In this document: piece after piece, positions 36,509-44,819 of the stretch
How the letters are laid out: each line of letters begins with the position of its first letter
How positions within the stretch are numbered: the stretch's first letter is position 1
Source of the DNA: Verrucomicrobiaceae bacterium
GTDB lineage: Bacteria; Verrucomicrobiota; Verrucomicrobiia; Verrucomicrobiales; Verrucomicrobiaceae
Length of the DNA stretch: 64,000 bases
Reading direction: 5' to 3'
Assembly: GCA_016795365.1 (NCBI GenBank)
Contig: JAEUHN010000011.1
Location: 1 to 64,000, forward strand
Made by a program: the position numbers and the translations under genes
Notes under the pieces: model-generated
The model's database searches: none
What the model saw: only the letters and a program-made list of their open reading frames with translations
Told to the model about the DNA's origin: nothing

Positions 36509-37111
36509 CTAGAGAACGTAAACGAGCACGTAGAGGAAGGGCCAGAGCCCGACGACAAAATACCAAAACACCTGCGCCGCCCAGAACCGAGAGAGTCTCA
36601 GGGAGCCAGACGCAAATGAATGGTAAACGTGAGCGAGCAAGCCGAGAGCGATGACGGCATGGGCGGCGTGAGCGCCGATGATCAGGTAGAAGAAGCTGCC
36701 GTAGCTGCTCGACTGCATGGTGAGTCCATACTTGATCAGTCGAACCCATTCCATCCCCTGAATGGCGACGAAGAGAGTGCCCAGCCACATGGACCACCGG
36801 AGCCATCGGCTGGTGATCGTCGGGCTTGCCGATGAATTCAGAGCCCGCGATGCAAGCCAGAGCATGATGCCGCTGGTGAGCAGGATAGCCGTGTTGGCTG
36901 CGGTCGTGAGCAATGGGAGGCGTGGCTGATCGATCGGCGGCCACTCGCGCGCTGATCCCCGCACGACGAACATCGCAGAGATGAGGGCCGCGAAGAACAT
37001 CAGCTCGCAGGCCACAAAAAACAGCATGCCCATGACTGCGTCAGGCAGGACGCCGTGGCGTGCATACCTGCGTGGGACTTGAGGAGGGGCGGGCATGATG
37101 CAGGAGGTCAT
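36509..37111 (-). CDS. Cytochrome c oxidase subunit III paralogue (second copy)
   Basis: 200 aa with about five helices, starting MTSCIM; a second ATG lies five codons on. It has the family's FFVACELMFFAALISAMFVV with membrane Glu and the HAAHAVIALGLLAHV helix, and ends in WYFVVGLWPFLYVLVYVL. It sits between the subunit IV gene and the CxxC protein, so the operon encodes two subunit III proteins that differ clearly in sequence (compare 37505-38095). It may fill the place of the first two helices of a long subunit III, or be used under other conditions. Confidence 0.88.
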   Translation of the reverse strand: MTSCIMPAPPQVPRRYARHGVLPDAVMGMLFFVACELMFFAALISAMFVVRGSAREWPPIDQPRLPLLTTAANTAILLTSGIMLWLASRALNSSASPTITSRWLRWSMWLGTLFVAIQGMEWVRLIKYGLTMQSSSYGSFFYLIIGAHAAHAVIALGLLAHVYHSFASGSLRLSRFWAAQVFWYFVVGLWPFLYVLVYVL

Positions 37112-37115
37112 GCGA

Positions 37116-37472
37116 TCAATGATGAGCAGGCGCTGTCACGGCTGGTGCTGGATGGTCGAGATGCTTCCAGTTTACTCCGCTCTTGTTCATTACATCGGGT
37201 GCGACACCGAAGAACAGAACCAGCAAAAAGATCGCGGCCATGACCAGGAGATACCAGATGTATTTCTTCTCCACATTGAGGTGCATGAAGTAGGCGGCAA
37301 CCATCAAGGCCTTCACCACGGCCACACCGAAGGCGGTGATCAGCAGGACAGTGAGACCTCCCATCATTGGCCCCACGATGCTCACCACGAGGAGGGCGAG
37401 CAGGATGTAGTAGATGCGCAGGTAGGGCTTGGCCGAGTGAGTGTGGCCTTCGGAGTGTGCTGTATCAGACAT
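37116..37472 (-). CDS. Prokaryotic cytochrome c oxidase subunit IV
   Basis: 118 aa with three helices: YYILLALLVVSIVG near 22-35, TVLLITAFGVAVVKALMVAAYF near 40-62, and WYLLVMAAIFLLVLFFG near 73-90. YFMHL after the second helix is typical of the family. A His-rich N-terminus (AHSEGHTHSAK) and C-terminus (PAHH) are present. It is a structural subunit of the aa3 complex, co-transcribed with the subunit III genes on both sides. Confidence 0.9.
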   Translation of the reverse strand: MSDTAHSEGHTHSAKPYLRIYYILLALLVVSIVGPMMGGLTVLLITAFGVAVVKALMVAAYFMHLNVEKKYIWYLLVMAAIFLLVLFFGVAPDVMNKSGVNWKHLDHPAPAVTAPAHH

Positions 37473-37504
37473 GGCAAGGATGGAAGAAGGAGTTCGGTCA
37501 AAGA

Positions 37505-38095
37505 CTAGGACGCGGCACTGGCGATGTAGAACAGCGGGAAGAGGAACAGCCAGACGACATCGACGAAGTGCCAGTAGATGCCGATGTATTCCACGCGCTG
37601 GAGGTTCTTGCCTTTGGCGACATCAGGGAGAATGAGGCCCATGATGGTCATGCCGCCGATAACGTGCAAACCATGCAGCGCGGTGGCGGTGTAGTAGAAG
37701 GCCCAGAAGACGCTGCGGGTGATCGTGTAACCGTGGCTGATCTCGGAGGTGTATTCATACGCCTTCACACAAAGGAAGATGAGGCCACCGAGGATGGTCC
37801 AGATCAGATACTTGCGCGCGTTGACCGTGTCCTTGTTGCAGGCAGCCACGTGAGCGAGCACGACGAACAAACTCGAGGTCAGCAGCACAAACGTATTGAG
37901 AGCCCCGGCTGCGAGCTTGGTGTGCTCGGCCTCAGCAGCCCATTCGGGATGACGGAAACGGAACAGAAGGTAGCAGGTGACGAGCCCGCCGAAGATGACG
38001 ATTTCAGAAGCGAGCACCCACCAGATGGCGAGCCGACCTGTGGGAATGCCGGTGGCGCAGCGATTGGTGGCGATGGGAACTTGGAATGCACTCAT
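37505..38095 (-). CDS. ctaE: Cytochrome c oxidase subunit III
   Basis: 196 aa, five-helix form. It has LAIWWVLASEIVIFGGLVTCYLLF split by the conserved membrane Glu, the TATALHGLHVIGGM helix with family His residues, and ends YWHFVDVVWLFLFPLFYI, the usual subunit III C-terminus. It follows subunit I by 24 bases. It is the canonical subunit III here; a second gene follows after subunit IV. Confidence 0.93.
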   Translation of the reverse strand: MSAFQVPIATNRCATGIPTGRLAIWWVLASEIVIFGGLVTCYLLFRFRHPEWAAEAEHTKLAAGALNTFVLLTSSLFVVLAHVAACNKDTVNARKYLIWTILGGLIFLCVKAYEYTSEISHGYTITRSVFWAFYYTATALHGLHVIGGMTIMGLILPDVAKGKNLQRVEYIGIYWHFVDVVWLFLFPLFYIASAAS

Positions 38096-38119
38096 GGCAG
38101 AAGAGAAGTCGCGAAGGGT

Positions 38120-39832
38120 TTAGTTGGCGGCGTTTTGGGGCCAGTAGTCCTGTTCGCGTCCGGGAACGCTGTATTCGTAGGGGCCGCGATAGACTTCAGG
38201 CAGTTCGGCCCAGTTGCCATGAGGCGGTGGCGAGTCGGCGGTCCATTCGAGCGTGTTTGCCTTCCAGGGATTGGCTCCGGCGGGCGCACCTTTCAGCAGG
38301 CTCTTGATCACGTTGATGACGAAGGGAATCTGGAAGGCGATCATCACCAGCAGGGCGTGAGTGGCCATGGTGCGCAGACTCTGCATGTGAGGCGTCGTCA
38401 ATTCAGCGAAGCCGCTGTAGTCGTAGATGCGGCGATGTTCGCCAGCGAGGCCGCTGAAGAAGAGGGGGATGAAGATGAAGTTGAACGCGATGGCGGAACC
38501 CCAGAAATGGATTCGGCCGAGGCGCTCATCGAGCATCTTGCCAGTCACTTTCGGGAAGTAGTAGGTGAAGATCGCGAAGCCTCCGAAGGCGACGAGCGGG
38601 ATGAGGGTGTAGTGGAAGTGGGCCACCACGAAGTAAGTGTCGTGGAAGTAAACATCGAGGGCGCTGGAGCCGAGGTAGATGCCCGTCACGCCGCCCAGCA
38701 GGAACTCGACGATCAGGCCAATGGCCCAGAGCATGGGAACCTTGAATTCGATCGAGCCTTTGAACAAGGTGGCGATCATCGCGAACATGATCACCGCTAC
38801 CGGGATCGAGATGATGATCGTGGTAAGGCTGAAGATGGAAGCCATGCGCGGATCGATGCCGGCGATGAACTGATGATGCGCCCACACGATCATGCTCAAG
38901 ATGCCAACCATGAAGGTGGTATAGACGATCGTCTTGTAACCGAAGAGCGGCTTGCGGGAGAAGACGCAGATGATCTCGCACACGACGCCCAGTTCTGGTA
39001 GCAGCAGCACATACACCTCGGGATGGCCGAAGAACCAAAACAGGTGCTGCCACAGGACGGGGTCGCCACCTTGGGCAGCGAAGAAGTGGGTGCCGAGTGT
39101 TTGATCGAGCAGCAGCATGACTGCGCCTGCAACCAAGGGGCCGACAGACATCATGAAGATGATCGTGGCGATGACGATCATCCAGACGAGCACCGGCATG
39201 TCGAACATCTTCATGCCTTTGGCGCGCGAGTTCATGGCCGTCGTGACGAAGTTGATGCCGCCGAGCAGGAAGGCCACGATCTCCAAGGCGACGGCGAGCA
39301 GCCAGATCACATTGCCGTGAGGCGTGAGGTTGTATTCCACCTTGGCCGAGAGCGGAGGATACGAGGTCCAGGCTCCACCGAAGGCGCCACCAGGAGCCAT
39401 GAAGCCGACGAGCAGAAGCACGGTGCTGAGGAAAAAGACCTGGAAGGACAGGCGGTTCACGCGCGGGAACACCATGTCATCGCAGCCAATCATGAGCGGA
39501 ATGCAGTAGTTGCCCAGACCTGCCAGAAGGATGGGCATCGCCACCCAGAAGATCATGATTGTGCCGTGGTTGGTCACCAGTGAGTTGTAAGCCGCAGGCG
39601 AGAGCACGCCGTAGAACGGGATGTGTGCCGCCGGGTTCGCCAGGTGCATGCGGAACACATACGACATGTAAACACCGACCACGGCCATGAAGATGCCCGT
39701 CAGGGTGTATTGCAGGCCTATGATCTTGTGATCGACCGAGAAGATGTATTTGCTCCAGAAGCTCTGCGGAGCGTGATGCGCATGCGAGTCGGCCTCAGGG
39801 GCCGCGTCGGCGTGAACGGAAGACGAGGTCAT
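38120..39832 (-). CDS. ctaD: Cytochrome c oxidase subunit I (A-type haem-copper oxidase)
   Basis: The catalytic subunit reduces O2 to water and pumps protons. It is 570 aa with 12 or more helices. LGNYCIPLMIGCDD and DMVFPRVN lie in the D-channel entry. FGHPEVYVLLLPELG contains the cross-linked His-Tyr pair and A1-type Glu. AHHQF has the CuB histidines, and DTYFVVAHFHYTL has the haem ligands. The oxidase is of the A1 aa3 type. An N-terminal His-rich tail (HADAAPEADSHAHHAPQS) is unusual but of unknown meaning. It is the centre of an eight-gene minus-strand operon. Confidence 0.97.
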   Translation of the reverse strand: MTSSSVHADAAPEADSHAHHAPQSFWSKYIFSVDHKIIGLQYTLTGIFMAVVGVYMSYVFRMHLANPAAHIPFYGVLSPAAYNSLVTNHGTIMIFWVAMPILLAGLGNYCIPLMIGCDDMVFPRVNRLSFQVFFLSTVLLLVGFMAPGGAFGGAWTSYPPLSAKVEYNLTPHGNVIWLLAVALEIVAFLLGGINFVTTAMNSRAKGMKMFDMPVLVWMIVIATIIFMMSVGPLVAGAVMLLLDQTLGTHFFAAQGGDPVLWQHLFWFFGHPEVYVLLLPELGVVCEIICVFSRKPLFGYKTIVYTTFMVGILSMIVWAHHQFIAGIDPRMASIFSLTTIIISIPVAVIMFAMIATLFKGSIEFKVPMLWAIGLIVEFLLGGVTGIYLGSSALDVYFHDTYFVVAHFHYTLIPLVAFGGFAIFTYYFPKVTGKMLDERLGRIHFWGSAIAFNFIFIPLFFSGLAGEHRRIYDYSGFAELTTPHMQSLRTMATHALLVMIAFQIPFVINVIKSLLKGAPAGANPWKANTLEWTADSPPPHGNWAELPEVYRGPYEYSVPGREQDYWPQNAAN

Positions 39833-39852
39833 GGTCAGTTGTTGGGAGAAGA

Positions 39853-40593
39853 CTACTTTTGGGGAACTTGAGTCGCAGGAGCAGCGGCTGGAGCGGGAGA
39901 GGCGGCAGGCGCTCCTGGAAGCGCCGTGGCTCCAGCGGCGACAGCTTTCATCCAGGCGTCGTAGTCAGCCTGGGTTTGGACGGTGATTCGGGCCGCCATG
40001 TAGCCGTGGCCCAGCCCACAGATCTCAGCGCATTGAACGTCGTAAACGCCAGGCACGGTCGGCTTAAACCAGCCTGTGATGCTGCGGCCTGGGATGGTGT
40101 CCTGCTTGAAACGCATCACCGGGATGCTGAAGGAATGAAGCACATCCTTCGACTGCAGGTCCACGTGAATCACCTTGTTCACCACCACGTGCAGATCATC
40201 CACGGTAACGATGTCATCCGGGGTGCCCAGTTTTCCATCTGGCCCTTCGTGACTGAAGGTCCAGGCCCACTGCTGGCCCATGACGCCCACCTTGTGATCA
40301 GCCGTCGGAAGGGTTTCCTTCACATTGTGCCACACGCTGGCCGTGGCGACGTCGATCCATCCATCACACATCACGACGAGCACAACGGGGATAAACACCC
40401 AGCTCAGTTCACGCCACGTCTTGCCCGTGATGTAAGCGGCCTTGACGCCTTCTTTGCGCCGATATTTGAGCGCGAAATAGATGACGATGCCCTGGGCCAC
40501 GATAAACCAGAAACCGATGAGCGCGGTGACCAACCAGAACAGGCCGTCGATGTCCGCCGCATACGATGAGACTCCTTTGATCCAATGATTCAT
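39853..40593 (-). CDS. ctaC: Cytochrome c oxidase subunit II
   Basis: Receives electrons from cytochrome c at the CuA centre. Two helices at the N-terminus (LFWLVTALIGFWFIVAQG and SWVFIPVVLVVMC) are followed by a cupredoxin domain: QQWAWTF, VLHSFSIPVMRFKQD, and the CuA motif CAEICGLGHGYM with both Cys, the Glu, His and Met. The last 25 residues are Ala/Pro-rich. Unlike many subunit II proteins it carries no fused c-haem domain; the dihaem cytochrome upstream probably takes that role. Confidence 0.96.
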   Translation of the reverse strand: MNHWIKGVSSYAADIDGLFWLVTALIGFWFIVAQGIVIYFALKYRRKEGVKAAYITGKTWRELSWVFIPVVLVVMCDGWIDVATASVWHNVKETLPTADHKVGVMGQQWAWTFSHEGPDGKLGTPDDIVTVDDLHVVVNKVIHVDLQSKDVLHSFSIPVMRFKQDTIPGRSITGWFKPTVPGVYDVQCAEICGLGHGYMAARITVQTQADYDAWMKAVAAGATALPGAPAASPAPAAAPATQVPQK

Positions 40594-40605
40594 GACGGAT
40601 GGGGT

Positions 40606-40719
40606 TTAGTAGATGTAGGCGATGATTCCGGCGATGAAGGCGGCGCAGGTAACCGCCGTCACAGCAAACATGAGCCAGGCGATGCGGTCGGCGGAGTTGG
40701 GTTCGGACGTGGATTGCAT
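40606..40719 (-). CDS. 37-aa single-helix membrane protein in oxidase operon
   Basis: A short open frame fits exactly between the cytochrome c stop and the subunit II start: ATG at 40719, TAA at 40606. It encodes a polar N-terminus (MQSTSEPNSADRIAW), one helix (LMFAVTAVTCAAFIAGIIA) and YIY. Composition is that of a small oxidase-associated subunit such as a CcoQ-like or assembly peptide. There is no Shine-Dalgarno (CACTTCTCCTC precedes), but neighbours lack one as well. The position and membrane character argue for a real gene; the short length keeps this provisional. Confidence 0.65.
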   Translation of the reverse strand: MQSTSEPNSADRIAWLMFAVTAVTCAAFIAGIIAYIY

Positions 40720-40731
40720 GAGGAGAAGTGA

Positions 40732-41424
40732 TCAGGGTTTGCCGCTGAGGGTGTTGATGTAGGCAAGGATGTCGCGATCGGCCTCTTCGAGGGTGGCTCC
40801 GAGGTTCTTCGCCATGAGCGGCAGGGCATCGCGCACCATGGGCACCATGCGCAGACCTTCGAGATCCTTCACACTGCCGCGCACTCCGGTGCGGAACTTC
40901 ACCAGTTGCTCCTGAATATACCAGGACTCGAGCGCCACCTGGGATGGGGCTCGAATGTTGGGGTCGGGATTGCCTTGGGAGTTGGCACCATGGCACGCCA
41001 TGCAGACCATGGTGTAGAGCTGCTGTCCGCGCTTGATGTCGGCCGAGGTGTCGGGCTTTTCCACCTTGGGGGCCAGCGAGGCGATGTAGGCTGACACCGC
41101 TTTCACCTCGGCATCGCCGTTGAGCGAACGAGCCATCGCACGCATCATGAGGCCCTTCGTGTCGTTGGGATGAGCGCCGCGCGTGTCATTGCGGAACTTC
41201 ATGATCTGTCCCTCCAGATACCAGGCGTCGAGACCTGCGATCGAAGGCACTTGAAGGGTTCCTGCTTTCAATCCCTGACCGTCTGCGCCGTGGCAGTTCA
41301 CGCAGCGGAAGAACAACTGCTTGCCACTGAGCCCAGAAGGGTCGCCAGCAAAGGCACGTGAGGACATGAATGACATCGCGAGTGTCGCGACAACGGCGAA
41401 AGCGAAGGGGAGGCTGGTGCGCAT
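40732..41424 (-). CDS. Exported dihaem cytochrome c (cytochrome c4-like)
   Basis: 230 aa from the ATG at 41424, which starts a signal peptide ending RAFAGD. Two class I cytochrome domains are present, with CVNCHGADGQG and CMACHGANSQG, each followed by a partner Met region (GLMMRAMARSL, GLRMVPMVRDA). As first gene of the operon it is the likely electron donor to CuA of subunit II. The structure is like cytochrome c4 and other paired c-type domains. The 185-base gap to the divergent hydrolase gene should hold the operon promoter. Confidence 0.9.
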   Translation of the reverse strand: MRTSLPFAFAVVATLAMSFMSSRAFAGDPSGLSGKQLFFRCVNCHGADGQGLKAGTLQVPSIAGLDAWYLEGQIMKFRNDTRGAHPNDTKGLMMRAMARSLNGDAEVKAVSAYIASLAPKVEKPDTSADIKRGQQLYTMVCMACHGANSQGNPDPNIRAPSQVALESWYIQEQLVKFRTGVRGSVKDLEGLRMVPMVRDALPLMAKNLGATLEEADRDILAYINTLSGKP

Positions 41425-41609
41425 GGATCGGTTCTGGGAAGAAGCGCGAAGGAGACGCATCAAGTGTTGTGCAAATCCTGTGCATGAATGCACCGATCTT
41501 TGGTGCTCATGGGTGGCGATTCGATGAATGCATCAGTCTGCAAGTCGTTGAAGGCGGCCACGTTTCGGAAGGCGCTCTTTCCATCGTCATTTTTCACCGC
41601 CCACTGCTC

Positions 41610-42500
41610 ATGCGCCTCACTTCCTTCTCGATCCTTGCCGTCCTCACCCTCCTCTCCATGCACGGAGCCGTCGAGGCCGATGACAAGCACGAGATCACGC
41701 CACTCAGCATTCCTGGGAGCGAGCCTCATGTGTTTCGCAAGATGGGCGACGTGGAACTCCGACTCCATGTGGTCAAGCCGAAGGGATGGACGCCGGAGGG
41801 TCGTCGTCCGTGCATGGTGAGTTTCTTCGGCGGCGGCTGGATCAATGGCACGCCGGAGAGCAGCATTCGTTGGTCGCAGTGGGCTGCAAGTCAGGGGCTC
41901 GTGGGCATTGCGCCGGACTACCGCACGCGCAGCCGGTTCAAAGCGGTGCCCGAGGACTGTGTGTCGGATGGTCGTGCGGCGATGCGATGGATCGTCGCGC
42001 ATGCAAGCGAACTGGGCATTGATACCAACAAGCTGGTCGTGAGCGGTGGCTCTGCCGGTGGTCACGTCGCCGCATGGACCGCCATCACCAAACCAGGTCC
42101 CGGCAAAGATGACCCAGCGCCCACGATTCTCCCTGCTGCCCTCGTGTTGCTCTACCCCGTGACCGACACCAAGGCCAGTGGCTACGGCGGACCGAAGCGT
42201 TTCAACAACAGCGTGGAGCGAGCGCTCGCGTGCTCCGTGCCGGACCAGATGCAGGCACACGTGCCCCCGATGATCATCCTGCATGGTGATGCTGACAAGA
42301 CGGTGCCGTATGCGAACTCGGTGGCCATGCGCGATAAGCTCGTCGCCGAAGGGAATCGCTGCGAACTTGTCACCTTCGCCGGACTCGGACATTCCTACAC
42401 GTCCAGTCAGTTCGGCTCGGCAGGCAAGGCAGCTGACGTCAAAACCAAAGCTGACATCCTCGCCTTCCTCACCAGCCTTGGCATTCTCGGTGGCCAATAG
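41610..42500 (+). CDS. Secreted alpha/beta hydrolase (esterase/lipase-like)
   Basis: 296 aa with signal peptide (LTSFSILAVLTLLSMHGAVEAD); the ATG at 41610 is chosen for it. FFGGGWINGTPES is the oxyanion-region motif (HGGG-type, with Phe in place of His), and VVSGGSAGGHVAA holds the nucleophile Ser. ILHGDADKTVPYAN gives the acid Asp, and GLGHSYTSS the catalytic His. It matches the exported esterase group near BD-FAE/carbohydrate esterases. Acetyl-xylan or similar ester cleavage is a reasonable guess, not proven. Confidence 0.87.
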   Translation: MRLTSFSILAVLTLLSMHGAVEADDKHEITPLSIPGSEPHVFRKMGDVELRLHVVKPKGWTPEGRRPCMVSFFGGGWINGTPESSIRWSQWAASQGLVGIAPDYRTRSRFKAVPEDCVSDGRAAMRWIVAHASELGIDTNKLVVSGGSAGGHVAAWTAITKPGPGKDDPAPTILPAALVLLYPVTDTKASGYGGPKRFNNSVERALACSVPDQMQAHVPPMIILHGDADKTVPYANSVAMRDKLVAEGNRCELVTFAGLGHSYTSSQFGSAGKAADVKTKADILAFLTSLGILGGQ

Positions 42501-42584
42501 CACCGCGTGGGCACCCTCGCCTGAGAGTCTTTTCGTGCGCAGGGTGTCTGTCTCGACACATTCAAGTCATGACCGCCATCGCCC

Positions 42585-43652
42585 ATGAACGAGCCACCCG
42601 CCCTCGCCATCCACTCTGACACGCTTCCTCATCTCCTGGGCGGACCGCTCGGGCATTGTCGATTCAAGAGCGTGCCAGAGGACTTCGTGGTGGAGGAAAT
42701 TCTTGGCTTTGAGCCCTCGGGTGAAGGCGAGCATTGCCTCGTCTGGGTGGAGAAGCGCGGGCTGGACAGCAACACGGCCGCGGCGCGTCTTGCCGATGCG
42801 GTTGGCTTACGGCATCGGCTGGTCAGTCACTGCGGATTGAAGGATCGCCATGCCGTGACACGTCAGTGGTTCAGCCTGCACATGCCGGGGCAGCCGTCGC
42901 CTGAGCCTGAGGCGCTGCAATCCGAAGGGCTGCGAGTGCTGCGTGTGACGCGAAACACTCGCAAGCTCCGTCGTGGCATCCATCAGGGCAATCGATTCAC
43001 CATTCGCCTGCGTGAGCCTGACTTCGATGCTGCGCTAGCGGAGGAACGCTGGCAGCGGATCGTCGAGCGCGGAGCACCGAATTACTTTGGCAGTCAGAGA
43101 TTTGGCAACGAGGGACGCAATGTGGAAAAGGCGCTGGCGATGTTCCGTGGTGACTTCCGTCCCGGTGACAGGCTGCTGCGAGGCATTCTGCTGTCTTCGG
43201 TGCGCAGTCATTTGTTCAATGCCGTGGTGGCATCACGAGTGGCAGGGGGCACCTGGGATCAACCGATGGAAGGGGAGGTCTATGGATTCGCTGACAACGG
43301 CACCATCCTTTTGCCGGAGAAACATCGTGGCGATGAGCGGGAACGATTTGTCGGAGGCATCGTGGATTTGACGGCTCCGCTGTGGGGGCAGGGCGATCTG
43401 CAAAGCGTCGGAGACGTGCGCGAGCTGGAGGCGGCGATCCTTGATGAGTTCCCTGAGCATCGAGCGGGGCTGGAGGCGGCGGGACTGAGGCAGGAGCGGC
43501 GTGTGATGAGGCTGCGGCCTGATCGAGCCAGCATGGAGGTGCTCGACAATGGAGACCTCGTGTTGAGTTTTGATCTGCCCAAAGGAGCCTACGCAACCAC
43601 GTTGCTCAGCGAACTGGCCGAGCTACGGGAGGAAACGTCAGCTACGCTCTAG
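42585..43652 (+). CDS. truD: tRNA pseudouridine(13) synthase TruD
   Basis: Forms pseudouridine 13 in tRNA (glutamate-type tRNAs in E. coli). The catalytic Asp is in HCGLKDRHAVTRQW. FKSVPEDFVVEEI is the N-terminal family signature, GNRFTIRLRE and PNYFGSQRFGNEGRN are the core blocks, and LPKGAYATTLLSEL is the C-terminal end. It is 355 aa, as in bacteria. Spacing to the next gene is only four bases, so they may share a transcript. Confidence 0.96.
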   Translation: MNEPPALAIHSDTLPHLLGGPLGHCRFKSVPEDFVVEEILGFEPSGEGEHCLVWVEKRGLDSNTAAARLADAVGLRHRLVSHCGLKDRHAVTRQWFSLHMPGQPSPEPEALQSEGLRVLRVTRNTRKLRRGIHQGNRFTIRLREPDFDAALAEERWQRIVERGAPNYFGSQRFGNEGRNVEKALAMFRGDFRPGDRLLRGILLSSVRSHLFNAVVASRVAGGTWDQPMEGEVYGFADNGTILLPEKHRGDERERFVGGIVDLTAPLWGQGDLQSVGDVRELEAAILDEFPEHRAGLEAAGLRQERRVMRLRPDRASMEVLDNGDLVLSFDLPKGAYATTLLSELAELREETSATL

Positions 43653-43656
43653 CAAC

Positions 43657-44817
43657 ATGATCTTTCGTCGCGCTCTCGCTTTCGTCTTTGTCTCAGCATT
43701 CAGCCTGCTTGCTGCGGAGCCACAGCCGTTCAACTATATCGTAGGCACGCAAGCCATCGGCGGACGGTATCATTTCACGAAGGACGAGCCTTTGCTGGAG
43801 AGTGCGAAACTCATCGCCTCGCTGGGCTCGGGGATCATGAAGTTGTCGATCTCGAAGCAGGCTTCATTCGGCAAGACCAAGGCCAATGTGCTGGAGCGTG
43901 ATCCTTCGATGAAGACGCTGACGGACATTGCCAGTCGCGAGCCCACACATCGAGCGGTGCTGGACATGCCGTTCACGCACTTCTTCATCTGGGCGTATCC
44001 ATTCACGAGTCATGGCACCGCAGGCATATTCAAGGTCGCGGACAAGGATCTGGAGTATCGCGAGATGTATGACTTCGCCGTTCATCTGCTGCGAACCTAC
44101 AATGGCAGCGGCAAACAGTTCTACCTGGGCCACTGGGAAGGCGACTGGCACCTGCGGCCCCACTTTGACCCGAAGCAGCCTTTCCCCGGGCATTACGCCG
44201 AGAACTTCATCGCCTGGCTCCGAGTCCGCCAGCAGGCGATCGACGATGCCAAGCGCGACACGCCTCATGATCGGGTGGAGGTCTGGCACTACACCGAGGC
44301 GAATCTCGTCGAGCCGTTTCTCAAAGGTGGTCAATGTCTGACGAATGACATCCTTCCGCAGGTCGATGTCGATTACGTCAGCTACTCGTCCTACGACAGT
44401 CTCCAGCGCGTGATCCGCGATGACTTGTTCGCCACCTTGACTCACATCGAGTCAAAGCTGAAGCCCAAGGCCGGCGTTCCAGGAAAGCGCGTGTTCATTG
44501 GCGAATACGGCTTTCCCGCGCGGCGCTACAAGCCTGAGGAGCAGGATCGCAAGAGCATCGAGACGATGATCGCCGCCATGGAGTGGGGCTGTCCTTTCGT
44601 GCTCTACTGGGAACTCTACGACAACGAGGGCTCCACGGAGAAGCCGGGTGGCTTCTGGATGATCGACGAGCAGAATGTGAAGCAGCCCATCTGGCACACG
44701 CATCAGCGTTACTTCGAATGGGCGAGGAAGTTCGTCCGTGAGACGGCACCGTCCGAGCAGGAGTTCCGAGCAGCGGCAGTGAAGTGGCTGCGCACTCAGA
44801 TTGACAAAGGCGACTGA
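43657..44817 (+). CDS. Secreted unknown protein with glycoside-hydrolase-like barrel
   Basis: 386 aa with signal peptide (RRALAFVFVSAFSLLAAEP). The rest has the shape of a TIM-barrel glycosidase: HWEGDWHLR, EVWHYTEAN, VSYSSYDSL, FIGEYGFPARR (a Glu well placed as nucleophile) and VLYWELYDNE (acidic pair). It ends with WARKFVRETAPSEQEFR. I cannot assign a GH family. Its stop is two bases from the convergent pdxA stop. It may act on polysaccharides with the neighbouring esterase. Confidence 0.65.
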   Translation: MIFRRALAFVFVSAFSLLAAEPQPFNYIVGTQAIGGRYHFTKDEPLLESAKLIASLGSGIMKLSISKQASFGKTKANVLERDPSMKTLTDIASREPTHRAVLDMPFTHFFIWAYPFTSHGTAGIFKVADKDLEYREMYDFAVHLLRTYNGSGKQFYLGHWEGDWHLRPHFDPKQPFPGHYAENFIAWLRVRQQAIDDAKRDTPHDRVEVWHYTEANLVEPFLKGGQCLTNDILPQVDVDYVSYSSYDSLQRVIRDDLFATLTHIESKLKPKAGVPGKRVFIGEYGFPARRYKPEEQDRKSIETMIAAMEWGCPFVLYWELYDNEGSTEKPGGFWMIDEQNVKQPIWHTHQRYFEWARKFVRETAPSEQEFRAAAVKWLRTQIDKGD

Positions 44818-44819
44818 GC

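Noticed and set aside
37367..39001. Long plus-strand frame opposite the oxidase genes (544 codons)
   Set aside because: The translation is dominated by Glu, Asp, His and Gly without family motifs, and the minus strand encodes clear oxidase subunits.
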